Shown here one piece after another: positions 8,690 through 18,332 of a stretch of DNA of 64,000 bases (position 1 is its first letter; each line of letters opens with the position of its first letter). The stretch lies in contig NZ_BNGS01000008.1 of the NCBI RefSeq assembly GCF_014905555.1, forward strand, positions 372,001 to 436,000. Direction: 5' to 3'. This DNA comes from Streptomyces sp. Y2F8-2. GTDB lineage: Bacteria > Actinomycetota > Actinomycetes > Streptomycetales > Streptomycetaceae. The position numbers and the translations under genes are program-made. The notes under the pieces are model-generated. The model was not told the DNA's origin. It saw only the letters and a program-made list of their open reading frames with translations, and ran no database searches.

Positions 8690-10951
8690 GTGTCGTCTCT
8701 CGCGCTGTACCGCCGCTATCGCCCGGAGTCCTTCGCCGAGGTCATCGGGCAAGAGCATGTCACCGACCCGCTGCAGCAGGCGCTGCGGAACAACCGGGTC
8801 AATCACGCGTACCTGTTCAGCGGGCCGCGCGGATGCGGCAAGACGACCAGCGCGCGGATCCTGGCCCGCTGTCTGAACTGTGAGCAAGGTCCCACGCCGA
8901 CACCGTGCGGCGAGTGCCAGTCCTGCCGCGACCTGGCGAGGAACGGACCGGGGTCGATCGACGTCATCGAGATCGACGCGGCCAGCCACGGTGGTGTGGA
9001 CGACGCCCGCGACCTGCGGGAGAAGGCCTTCTTCGGGCCCGCGAGCAGCCGGTACAAGATCTACATCATCGACGAGGCCCACATGGTCACGTCGGCCGGA
9101 TTCAACGCGCTGCTCAAGGTCGTCGAGGAGCCGCCCGAGCACCTCAAGTTCATCTTCGCGACCACCGAGCCCGAGAAGGTCATCGGGACCATCCGGTCGC
9201 GTACGCACCACTACCCGTTCCGGCTCGTGCCGCCGGGGACGCTGCGGGACTATCTCGCCGAGGTGTGCGAGAAGGAGAAGATCCCCGTCGAGGACGGGGT
9301 TCTGCCGCTGGTCGTGCGGGCGGGCGCCGGGTCCGTGCGTGACTCCATGTCCGTCATGGACCAGCTGCTCGCGGGCGCGGGCCCCGACGGTGTGACGTAC
9401 GCCATGGCCACGTCGCTGCTCGGGTACACGGACGGCTCGCTCCTCGACTCCGTCGTCGAGGCCTTCGCCACCGGCGACGGGGCCGCCGCCTTCGAGGTCG
9501 TCGACCGCGTGATCGAGGGGGGCAACGACCCCCGTCGGTTCGTCGCCGACCTGCTGGAGCGGCTGCGGGACCTCGTCATCCTCGCCGCCGTGCCCGACGC
9601 CGCCGAGAAGGGGCTGATCGACGCCCCGGCCGACGTGCTGGAGCGCATGCAGGCCCAGGCGGGCGTCTTCGGCCCGGCCGAGCTGAGCCGCGCCGCCGAC
9701 ATCGTCAACGAGGGGCTGACCGAGATGCGCGGGGCCACCTCGCCCCGTCTGCAGCTCGAGCTGATCTGCGCACGGGTGCTGCTGCCCGCCGCATACGGGG
9801 ACGAGCGTTCCGTCATGGTCCGCCTGGACCGCCTGGAGCGCGGCGTCAACTTCTCCGGCGGCGCCGCGGCCCCCGCCATGGGGTATGTACCCGGTCCCGA
9901 GGTGCACGGCGGGGCGAGCGCGGGGGCGACGTCCGTTCCTGCCGTGCCGCCCGGCGGTGGTCCGGCCGCGGCCCGGGCGGCGGTGCGGGCCCAGGGCCCA
10001 GGCGCAGGTGCTGGTACGGGTGCGGGCAGTGCGTCGGGGCCGGGTGCGTACGACGGTGCGGCGGCGCCCGCTCCGGCACCGCCTGCACCGATGGCACCGT
10101 CGGCACCGCCCGCCGAGGCGCCGCCGACGGCTCCCGCTCCCGCTCAGCCAGGGCCTCAGGCCGCTCCTGCTTCCGCCGGTCCCGGCGCCTGGCCCACCGC
10201 TGCCGCGGCGGGCAGCGGCCGACGGCCCGGCGGGTGGCCCACGGCGGCGCCCGCGGGCGGAGGGCAGGCCCCGGCCGCGCCGACGCGACCGGCGGCGTCC
10301 GCAGCCGCGCCGGCACCGGCGGCCTCCGCTCCCGCACCGGCCGCCGCACCGGCTCCCGGCGGGCTCGACCCCCGCGCGCTGTGGCCGAACATCCTGGAGG
10401 CGGTGAAGAACCGCCGCCGCTTCACCTGGATCCTGCTCAGCCAGAACGCGCAGGTCGCGGGATTCGACGGGACGACGCTGCAGGTCGGCTTCGTGAACGC
10501 CGGAGCCCGGGACAACTTCCTCAGCAGCGGCAGCGAGGACGTGCTGCGGCAGGCGCTGGGCGAGCAGTTCAACGTGCAGTGGAAGATCGAGGCGATCGTC
10601 GACCCCTCGGGCGGCTCGGCACCGCCGGCCACCTCCGGCTTCGGCGGCGGCGGTTATCCGTCCGGCGGGGGCGGTGGCTATGGCTCGGGCGCCCCGTCGG
10701 CGCCCCGTCCCGCACCGCAGCAGCCGGCCCCGGCGGCGCGTCCGGCTGCGCCCGCGACCCCGGCCCCGGCCCCGCCGGCGCCCGCCCCCGCACCGACCGC
10801 GCCCCCCGCACCGGAGCGCCACGTGGTCGCCCCCGAGGACGACATGCCGGAGGACGACGACCCCGACCTCGACGAGTCGGCCCTCTCCGGCCACGAACTG
10901 ATCGTCAGAGAGCTCGGGGCCACGGTGGTCGAGGAGTTCTCGAACGAGTAG
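8690..10951 (+). CDS. dnaX: DNA polymerase III subunits gamma/tau
   Basis: The start is GTG 8690 (SSLALYRRYRPESFAEVIGQ), the usual beginning of DnaX; the frame continues 10 codons upstream without support. The clamp-loader ATPase has Walker A (SGPRGCGKTTSA), the four-Cys zinc module (CLNCEQ...CGECQSC), Walker B (IIDEAHMV) and sensor 1 (FIFATTEPEKV). Residues about 395-560 are an Ala/Pro-rich linker, followed by the tau C-terminal domain (VKNRRRFTWILLSQNAQVAG) and a second Pro/Ala tail ending in an acidic segment. The protein loads the beta clamp. At 753 residues it is long because of the linkers. No frameshift signal was noticed. Confidence 0.95.
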   Translation: MSSLALYRRYRPESFAEVIGQEHVTDPLQQALRNNRVNHAYLFSGPRGCGKTTSARILARCLNCEQGPTPTPCGECQSCRDLARNGPGSIDVIEIDAASHGGVDDARDLREKAFFGPASSRYKIYIIDEAHMVTSAGFNALLKVVEEPPEHLKFIFATTEPEKVIGTIRSRTHHYPFRLVPPGTLRDYLAEVCEKEKIPVEDGVLPLVVRAGAGSVRDSMSVMDQLLAGAGPDGVTYAMATSLLGYTDGSLLDSVVEAFATGDGAAAFEVVDRVIEGGNDPRRFVADLLERLRDLVILAAVPDAAEKGLIDAPADVLERMQAQAGVFGPAELSRAADIVNEGLTEMRGATSPRLQLELICARVLLPAAYGDERSVMVRLDRLERGVNFSGGAAAPAMGYVPGPEVHGGASAGATSVPAVPPGGGPAAARAAVRAQGPGAGAGTGAGSASGPGAYDGAAAPAPAPPAPMAPSAPPAEAPPTAPAPAQPGPQAAPASAGPGAWPTAAAAGSGRRPGGWPTAAPAGGGQAPAAPTRPAASAAAPAPAASAPAPAAAPAPGGLDPRALWPNILEAVKNRRRFTWILLSQNAQVAGFDGTTLQVGFVNAGARDNFLSSGSEDVLRQALGEQFNVQWKIEAIVDPSGGSAPPATSGFGGGGYPSGGGGGYGSGAPSAPRPAPQQPAPAARPAAPATPAPAPPAPAPAPTAPPAPERHVVAPEDDMPEDDDPDLDESALSGHELIVRELGATVVEEFSNE

Positions 10952-11053
10952 GGGGTGCGGGAGCACGGAGAGCGGTGGCTCCTGGGAGGAACCCACAAAA
11001 CCGTGTCCCGCCCCTCTTCGGCGGCCCCCACAAGGTCACTCGCCTGCGCCCGT

Positions 11054-11059
11054 TAGGCT
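11054..11059 (+). promoter_or_regulatory. -10 box (TAGGCT) for leaderless purD
   Basis: TAGGCT ends 6 bases before the purD GTG at 11066, and no Shine-Dalgarno sequence precedes the GTG. Transcription would start at or next to the start codon. Confidence 0.55.
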
Positions 11060-11065
11060 GACCCC

Positions 11066-12322
<1,257 letters not shown>

Positions 12323-12382
12323 CAGGCCGGCGTCCGACCTCGGCGCGTCCGCGCCGTGGTGACGCCGGGCGATGAACCCCGT

Positions 12383-12414
12383 GGGCCCCGGATCCGTCTC
12401 AGGATGCGGGGCCC
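12383..12414 (+). terminator. Hairpin after purD
   Basis: GGGCCCCG ... CGGGGCCC forms an 8-bp GC stem about 60 bases after the purD stop, with no T tract. It is probably a Streptomyces-style terminator. Confidence 0.55.
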
Positions 12415-12650
12415 GTGTCATGCGGTGGTGTCCATGCGGTGGTGTCGCGCGGAGGCTCGGCGCCGACCGGGCGGAATCCTGGCCTGGCCGTCGCCCTGCG
12501 TCAGCCACCTTTCCCCAAAGCCATTCCATCGAGTGAGCGGTGTCCCGTCCGGCTGACGACGGCCGGAGCCCCAACTAGGGTGCGGCGCAAGAGTTCCGGC
12601 ACTTGGCCCACCGGCATTGCGATGTCAGTGGCGGGTGCCACAGTGGGGGA

Positions 12651-12755
12651 GTGAGCAACGCACGGGCATCCGGCGGCGACTTCCGTGACGCAGACCGTCA
12701 CGGCACAGGTCGTTCCGGGCAGAGGCGGGTCGGAGGGGGTGACGTCAGGTCGTGA
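12651..12755 (+). CDS. Candidate 34-codon leader ORF coupled to the next gene
   Basis: GTG at 12651 opens 34 codons (starting SNARASGGDFRDADRHG) that end in a TGA overlapping the GTG start of the membrane protein gene (GTGA). A -10-like CACAGT ends 6 bases before this GTG, so a leaderless leader peptide is possible. The peptide matches nothing I recognise. It may instead be untranslated leader. Confidence 0.3.
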   Translation: MSNARASGGDFRDADRHGTGRSGQRRVGGGDVRS

Positions 12756-14614
12756 CCGGTATGGGTGTGGAGGCGGGCGCGCAGGCCGCGCGCTCACGGG
12801 CCCTGGCCGTGCTGCGGATCCGCAGCCGGGCGCTGGCCGTCGCCCTGCTGCCCGCGGCCGTCGCCGTCGTGCTCCTCGTCGGCGGCGCCACGGGTCACCT
12901 CGTCGGAGCGCGCTGGGGGATCGCCCGCTGGATCGTGACCTGCATCGCCGTGGTGGTCCTGCTCTGCGCCGCCGGTATCGCCCTCGTGATCGCCCGCGCC
13001 CGCCCGGCCATGAGCCCGACGGTCCCGATTGCGGAGGACACGGCACCCGATCTCTACCGGATGGTCAGAGACCTGGCCGACCGCCTCGACGTGCCCGCGC
13101 CGTCCGCCATAGCGCTCACTCCGGACTGTGACAGCTGGCTGGAGGACCGCACCCACCCCGCCCACGGACCGCCGTGTCCGCCGCCCGGGGAGGAGATATC
13201 CGGCGCCCGCGGCATACGGGGCCTGTCGGCCCCCCGGCAGCACCGCGCCGCGACCGCGCCCGTGCTCGTCATCGGCTCGCCGTTCCTGTGGTGGATGCGG
13301 GTGGGCGAGCTGCGCGCGGTCCTCGCCCCGGTCGTCGCCGGTACGGGACCGTCGGCGCACCCTGACATAGCGGCGGCTCGCCGCTTCGTCCGCGGGCTGG
13401 ACGCCGCGGTGGCGGTGACGTCGGCGCCGGCGCACGGGCCCGTGATCCGTACGGTGCTTGCGGGCGTCGGCTGGGTGGCGCGACTGCTGTTGCGCAGCTG
13501 CCGCGGGCATGCGGAGGAGATGGAACGGGGAGTGGCCGCGGCCGCGGCCGAGCGTGCACAGGCTGTGGACTACGGGGTGCGGATCGTCGCGCAGGAGCAG
13601 GTGGGGCTGGCGTACGCGGGCTGGGACCGGCTGCTGACCCGGGTCGCGCTGCCGGCCTGGCGGATGGGCCGCTGGCCCTCGCGCCTGGACGCGGGCGTGG
13701 TCGCGGCGCTCACGGAGCTGTCGCGCCGGGACCGGCTGGCCGAGGGCTTCACCTCGCGGCTGGGTGAGCGGCCGGCCTGTGACCTGCTCGAGGAGCCCGG
13801 CCTGGTGGACGAGGCCGCGTCCCTGCTCGCGGCCCGCCTCTTCCACGGAGGACCGGCCGAGTCCGGCCCCGAATGGGCGCCGGTGGACTGGCAGGAGTAC
13901 CCGGACGAGGTCGTCGACCGCAAGTGGCGCACGGACGCGGCCCGCCTGCACCGTGTCCTGGACGCCCTGGGCGTCCGTCACGCCCACCGCGACACGGCCC
14001 CCGACGCCGGCGGACCGACGCTGGAGCGGGTCCTGGAGTACCTGACGGTCCGCCCGGCCGTCGGCGCGAGCGGCACGCCGACGGGTGAGGGTGGGAACGC
14101 GAGCGGCACGGCCACGGGTGAGAGCGGGTCCGACGGCATACGTCTCCCGGGCGAGGACGGCGCCGGGGACGAAACCGCCGACGTTCCCGACGACGACGCG
14201 GTCGCCGGCGTGCGGACCGCCGCGCTCGTCGCCGGGCTCAGCGCCGAGATGGCGCGGGAGGAGGCGGCCGGGGCGGTACCCGGCGGCGCCGGGGGACAGG
14301 GACCGGGGCCCGACCGTGCGGTGTGGGACGCCGCCGGGATGCTGCCGCTGTTCCCGCTGCAGCCGCCCCGCACCGGCCGCGAACTGCTGGTCGACCACGT
14401 CGCCGCGGTGGTGTGCTGCGCCGCGATGGACACGGCGGGAGCGGCACCGGGCCTCGACTGGCTGGACGGTCCCTCCCTCCTGGTGAGGGGCGAACGCGCG
14501 GCCGACCTCTCCCCCCGGGTCCGCACGCTCGTCGAGGAGGGCGACCCCACCCCGCTGCGCACCTGGCTCCGCAACCTCGGCGTACGCCCCGAGAAACCGG
14601 TGCGCCTGGTCTGA
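12752..14614 (+). CDS. Membrane protein resembling an M48 peptidase that has lost HExxH
   Basis: The product is 620 residues; GTG 12752 has GGAGGGGG 12 bases upstream. Two TM helices (about 27-50 and 58-82) are followed by a domain laid out like an M48 membrane metallopeptidase: an IALTPDCDSWLE strand, LVIGSPFLWWMRVGELRAVLAPVVAG (about 172-197) and RRFVRGLDAAVAV. The position expected to carry HExxH reads APVVAGTG, so zinc and catalytic residues are missing. Downstream are a GWDRLLTRVALPAWRMGRWPS segment and a variable region with small repeats (GTPTGEGGNASGTATGE). The M48 relation is inferred from layout; the function is unknown. Confidence 0.75.
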   Translation: MTGMGVEAGAQAARSRALAVLRIRSRALAVALLPAAVAVVLLVGGATGHLVGARWGIARWIVTCIAVVVLLCAAGIALVIARARPAMSPTVPIAEDTAPDLYRMVRDLADRLDVPAPSAIALTPDCDSWLEDRTHPAHGPPCPPPGEEISGARGIRGLSAPRQHRAATAPVLVIGSPFLWWMRVGELRAVLAPVVAGTGPSAHPDIAAARRFVRGLDAAVAVTSAPAHGPVIRTVLAGVGWVARLLLRSCRGHAEEMERGVAAAAAERAQAVDYGVRIVAQEQVGLAYAGWDRLLTRVALPAWRMGRWPSRLDAGVVAALTELSRRDRLAEGFTSRLGERPACDLLEEPGLVDEAASLLAARLFHGGPAESGPEWAPVDWQEYPDEVVDRKWRTDAARLHRVLDALGVRHAHRDTAPDAGGPTLERVLEYLTVRPAVGASGTPTGEGGNASGTATGESGSDGIRLPGEDGAGDETADVPDDDAVAGVRTAALVAGLSAEMAREEAAGAVPGGAGGQGPGPDRAVWDAAGMLPLFPLQPPRTGRELLVDHVAAVVCCAAMDTAGAAPGLDWLDGPSLLVRGERAADLSPRVRTLVEEGDPTPLRTWLRNLGVRPEKPVRLV

Positions 14615-14800
14615 CGACCACTCCCGCTGTCCGAGGAACAGGATGGCGCCCGGTCTGGCGACCGCTCCGCCTGAGCCGACGACCGCTCCGCCTGAGCCCA
14701 CGACCACTTCGGCTGGTCCGAGGACGGGATCCGCCCGTCTGACGACCGTTCCGCCTGATCCGACGACCAGCCCCCGGTCTGACGACCGCTCCGCGTGGCC
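14610..14800 (+). repeat. Degenerate tandem repeat starting at a stop codon
   Basis: Units of the TCTGACGACCGCTCCGCCTGA type recur at about 14610, 14654, 14677, 14738 and 14779. The first copy contains the stop codon of the preceding gene. No gene is seen in the 390-base interval up to 15007. Confidence 0.65.
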
Positions 14801-15006
14801 CGGAACCGCGCCGGCCCCCGCCGACCTGGGGAAACGCCACCCGCCCCGTTCCGCAAGCCCGACCCCTGGCCGCAGAATCCCATTCCGTTCACGTCAATTC
14901 GCGACGAACGGTGACGGAGTGGGTGCGTTATGTGATGTGCTGGGTACCGATCGCGTACTCGGTAAGGGCTTACGACGGCTCACGGGGGACGAGGGAGGGG
15001 ACACGC

Positions 15007-16506
15007 ATGGGGTCGGAACACATCCGCCGGTGGGAGTCGGGTGCTCTCGCGCACGCCGTGACGGATCCTTTCGGCCAGGGTCCCGTTCCCTGGCTGAGGG
15101 GCAGTGAGACGTACTTCGACGACACGGGCCACGTGGTCCCCTGGTACGTGGACCCGGCCCCGGCCCACGTCCCCGCCCAGGGCCAGAAAGGGGCTCGGAT
15201 CCCGGCCCCCCGCACCAGCGGCCCCCGCTCCGCGGACGACGTCCACCGCCAGATCAAGGGCTTCACCTCGACCGGCGCCGTCGCCCCGGGCGAGGCCCTG
15301 GACTTCCACATCACCGTCGACCCGCCCCAGGAGTTCGCCGTCGACGTGTACCGGATCGGGCACTACAACGGCGACGGAGCGGCCAAGATCACCACGAGCC
15401 CCCGTCTCTCGGGCATCGTCCAGCCGGCACCGCTCACCGCGGACCGCACGGTCTCCTGCCATCACTGGTGGCTGTCCTGGCGGCTGCAGATCCCTTCGTA
15501 CTGGAGTGTCGGCGCCTATGTCGCCGTGCTGACCACCGCCGACGGCTACCGCTCCCACGTCCCGTTCACCGTCCGCGACTCCCGTCCGGCCGATCTGCTC
15601 CTGCTGCTCCCGGACATCACCTGGCAGGCGTACAACCTCTACCCGGAGGACGGCCGCACCGGCGCCAGCCTCTACCACGCCTGGGACGACGGCGGCCGGC
15701 TGCTCGGCGAGGCCGACGCCGCCACCACGGTCTCCTTCGACCGCCCGTACGCCGGCGCGGGCCTGCCCCTGCACGTCGGTCACGCGTACGACTTCATCCG
15801 CTGGGCCGAGCGGTACAGCTACGACCTCGCCTACGCCGACGCCCGCGATCTGCACGCCGGCCGCGTCGACCCCACGCGCTACCGCGGTCTCGTCTTCCCC
15901 GGCCACGACGAGTACTGGTCGGCACAGATGCGCCGCACCGTGGAGCTCGCCCGCGAGCACGGCACCTCGCTGGTCTTCCTCTCCGCCAACACCATGTACT
16001 GGCAGGTGGAACTCGGCCCGTCCCCGTCCGGCGTCCCCGACCGCCTGCTCACCTGCCGCAAGCGGCGCGGCCCCGGAAAGCCGGTTCTGTGGCGGGAAAT
16101 CGACCGTGCGGAGCAGGAGCTCATCGGCATCCAGTACGCGGGCCGGGTGCCCGAGCCCCACCCTCTCGTGGTCCGCAACGCCGACCACTGGCTGTGGGAG
16201 GGGACCGGCGCCGAGGAGGGCGACAAGCTGGACGGGATGGTCGCCGGGGAGGCGGACCGTTACTTCCCGCGCGCCCCGCTGCCCGACCACGAGGGTCGCA
16301 TCCTGCTCGCCCACTCCCCGTACCGAGACGGCGAGGGCGTCCCGCGTCACCAGGAGACCTCCCTCTACCGTGCCCCTTCCGGCGCCCTGGTCTTCGCGTC
16401 CGGAACGTTCGCGTGGTCCCCGGCGCTGGACCGCCCCGGCCACGTCGATCCTCGTGTCCAGCAGGCGACAGCAAACCTCCTGGACCGCATCTGCAAACGG
16501 GACTGA
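15007..16506 (+). CDS. N,N-dimethylformamidase beta-subunit-like protein
   Basis: ATG 15007 has GGGAGGGGAC just upstream. The product is 499 residues with no signal peptide. An N-terminal beta-sandwich (FHITVDPPQEFAVDVYRIGHYNG) is followed by the domain seen in the large subunit of dimethylformamidase: LLLLPDITWQAYNLYPEDG, FPGHDEYWSAQMRRTVE and VFLSANTMYWQVE. Similar proteins are widespread in Streptomyces, and most have no proven substrate. A glutamine-amidotransferase-like fold with amidase activity is plausible. It is followed 86 bases later by purC; no functional link to purines is evident. Confidence 0.8.
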   Translation: MGSEHIRRWESGALAHAVTDPFGQGPVPWLRGSETYFDDTGHVVPWYVDPAPAHVPAQGQKGARIPAPRTSGPRSADDVHRQIKGFTSTGAVAPGEALDFHITVDPPQEFAVDVYRIGHYNGDGAAKITTSPRLSGIVQPAPLTADRTVSCHHWWLSWRLQIPSYWSVGAYVAVLTTADGYRSHVPFTVRDSRPADLLLLLPDITWQAYNLYPEDGRTGASLYHAWDDGGRLLGEADAATTVSFDRPYAGAGLPLHVGHAYDFIRWAERYSYDLAYADARDLHAGRVDPTRYRGLVFPGHDEYWSAQMRRTVELAREHGTSLVFLSANTMYWQVELGPSPSGVPDRLLTCRKRRGPGKPVLWREIDRAEQELIGIQYAGRVPEPHPLVVRNADHWLWEGTGAEEGDKLDGMVAGEADRYFPRAPLPDHEGRILLAHSPYRDGEGVPRHQETSLYRAPSGALVFASGTFAWSPALDRPGHVDPRVQQATANLLDRICKRD

Positions 16507-16592
16507 ACGCACCGTTCCCCGGCCCCGCGGACCGGCTCGCTCCCGTCATGGGGGAGAATCGAGCCATTGGGAGAGAACCACGGGGAGGGACC

Positions 16593-17492
16593 GTGTCCGG
16601 ATTCGTCGAAAAGCCCGAACCCGTCCAGGTGCCGGGACTGGTGCATCTGCACACCGGGAAGGTGCGCGATCTGTACCAGAACGAGGCGGGTGACCTCGTG
16701 ATGGTCGCCAGCGACCGTACGTCCGCATTCGACTGGGTGCTGCCGACCGAGATCCCGGACAAGGGCCGGATCCTCACGCAGCTGTCGCTCTGGTGGTTCG
16801 ACCTGCTCCGGGACCTGGTCCCGAGCCACATCCTGAGCACCGAACTCCCGCCGGGCGCCCCCGCGGACTGGGCCGGCCGCACCCTGGTCTGCAAGTCCCT
16901 GAAGATGGTCCCGGTGGAGTGCGTGGCCCGCGGCTACCTCACCGGCTCGGGCCTCGCCGAGTACAAGGAGTCCCGCACCGTCTGCGGTCTCGCCCTGCCC
17001 GAGGGCCTGGTCGACGGCTCGGAGCTTCCCGCCCCGATCTTCACCCCGGCGACCAAGGCCGCGGTCGGCGAGCACGACGAGAACGTCTCCTACGAGGAGG
17101 TCGCCCGCCAGGTCGGCGCCGAAACCGCGGCCCAGCTGCGGCAGGCGACCCTCGCCGTCTACGGCCGCGCCCGCGACATCGCCCGCGACCGCGGGATCAT
17201 CCTCGCGGACACCAAGTTCGAGTTCGGCTACGACGGAGCCACCCTCGTCCTCGCCGACGAGGTCCTCACCCCGGACTCCTCCCGCTTCTGGCCGGCCGAC
17301 CAGTGGCAGCCGGGCCGCGCCCAGCCGTCGTTCGACAAGCAGTTCGTGCGGGACTGGCTCACCTCCCCGGCCTCCGGCTGGGACCGCACGAGCGAGCAGC
17401 CCCCGCCGCCGCTGCCACAGGACATCGTGGAGGCGACCCGCGCGAAGTACGTGGAGGCGTACGAACGCCTGACGGGCGTCCGCTGGTCCTGA
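16593..17492 (+). CDS. purC: SAICAR synthase (phosphoribosylaminoimidazole-succinocarboxamide synthase)
   Basis: GTG 16593 is preceded by GGGGAGGG; the product is 299 residues. Family motifs are GKVRDLYQ near the N-terminus, MVASDRTSAFDWVLPTEIPDKG, VECVARGYLTGSG, and the C-terminal IILADTKFEFGYD and LADEVLTPDSSRFWP. It joins CAIR and aspartate using ATP. The long eukaryote-type version (about 300 residues) is normal in actinobacteria. A strong terminator follows. Confidence 0.97.
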   Translation: MSGFVEKPEPVQVPGLVHLHTGKVRDLYQNEAGDLVMVASDRTSAFDWVLPTEIPDKGRILTQLSLWWFDLLRDLVPSHILSTELPPGAPADWAGRTLVCKSLKMVPVECVARGYLTGSGLAEYKESRTVCGLALPEGLVDGSELPAPIFTPATKAAVGEHDENVSYEEVARQVGAETAAQLRQATLAVYGRARDIARDRGIILADTKFEFGYDGATLVLADEVLTPDSSRFWPADQWQPGRAQPSFDKQFVRDWLTSPASGWDRTSEQPPPPLPQDIVEATRAKYVEAYERLTGVRWS

Positions 17493-17578
17493 CCGACCCG
17501 GCCGACCGCATCCAGGGCCCGGCACTCGGCCGGGCCCTGACGGCGGCCGGGAGCATCCGGACGCATCCCGAGGCACAC

Positions 17579-17614
17579 GAAGAAGCCCCCGGCCTGGGCC
17601 GGGGGCTTCTTTCT
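17579..17614 (+). terminator. Terminator after purC
   Basis: GAAGAAGCCCCCGGCC / GGCCGGGGGCTTCTTTC forms a perfect stem with T residues on the plus side. It also lies at the 3' end of the minus-strand tRNA-Gly. Confidence 0.85.
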
Positions 17615-17689
17615 GGAGCGGACGACGAGGCTCGAACTCGCGACCTCAACCTTGGCAAGGTTGCGCTCTACCAACTGAGCTACGTCCGC
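17614..17689 (-). tRNA. tRNA-Gly (GCC), copy 1, CCA encoded
   Basis: The minus strand reads GCGGACGTAGCTCAGTTGGT, an anticodon loop CTTGCCAAG (GCC), GTTCGAGCC and CGTCCGCTCCA. It is 73 nt plus encoded CCA. It is identical in the tRNA body to the copy at 21570-21645. Confidence 0.97.
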
Positions 17690-17711
17690 ACTGCGCGCTG
17701 CGCGAAGCCAA

Positions 17712-18332
17712 CTATACCCAACCTCGCTCCCGTGCGAGACGCACTGCGGCATGACGGTTCTCGGCGCCGAGTTTGGAGGCGGCCGACGACAGGTAGTTCC
17801 GCACGGTGCCCTCCGCGAGAGCGGCCCGCTCGGCGATCTCCGAGACGGGCGCCCCGTCGGCCGCGTACTCCAGCACCTCGGCCTCCCGGGCGGTCAGCGG
17901 GGAGTCCCCGGCGGCGATGGCGTCGGCGGCCAACTCGGGGTCCACGTAGCGGTTTCCCGCATGCACGGTCCGGATGATCTCGGCGAGCCGCTGCGCGCTG
18001 ACGGTTTTCGGTACGAAGCCGCGCACCCCCGCCTCGAGCGCACGCTTCAGATGCCCGGGCCGCCCGTGACTGGTCACGATCAACACCTGGCAGTCCGGCA
18101 GCTCGGCCTTCAGGGATGTGGCCACCTTCACACCGTCCGCACCCGGCATCTGAAGATCCACCACGGCCACGTCCGGTCGGTGCGCCCGTGCCATGGCGAG
18201 GGCCTCGGGCCCCGTCGCGGCCTCGGCCACCACCAGCAGGTCCTCCTCCAGCGCCAGCAGCGCGGCCAGGGCTCCCCGGATCAGGTGCTCGTCATCGGCC
18301 AGCAGCAGGCGCACGTGCGGTACCGACGTCAT
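17712..18332 (-). CDS. NarL/FixJ-family response regulator (DesR-like)
   Basis: The product is 206 residues: receiver domain 7-120 with acidic pair (LADDEH), phospho-acceptor Asp59 (VAVVDLQMPG) and Lys109 (FVPKTVS). A LuxR-type HTH occupies about 143-206 (LTAREAEVLEYAADGAPVSE). It is the last gene of a four-gene operon with an ABC exporter and a histidine kinase, overlapping the kinase stop by 4 bp. It probably activates the same operon in response to an envelope or antibiotic signal, as in similar DesKR/LiaRS arrangements; that is inference. Confidence 0.93.
   Translation of the reverse strand: MTSVPHVRLLLADDEHLIRGALAALLALEEDLLVVAEAATGPEALAMARAHRPDVAVVDLQMPGADGVKVATSLKAELPDCQVLIVTSHGRPGHLKRALEAGVRGFVPKTVSAQRLAEIIRTVHAGNRYVDPELAADAIAAGDSPLTAREAEVLEYAADGAPVSEIAERAALAEGTVRNYLSSAASKLGAENRHAAVRLARERGWV

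Noticed and set aside
12794..14707. Minus-strand frame of 637 codons opposite the M48-like gene
   Set aside because: Low-complexity Arg/Gly/Pro text with no start signal; the plus-strand frame has a ribosome site and membrane helices.
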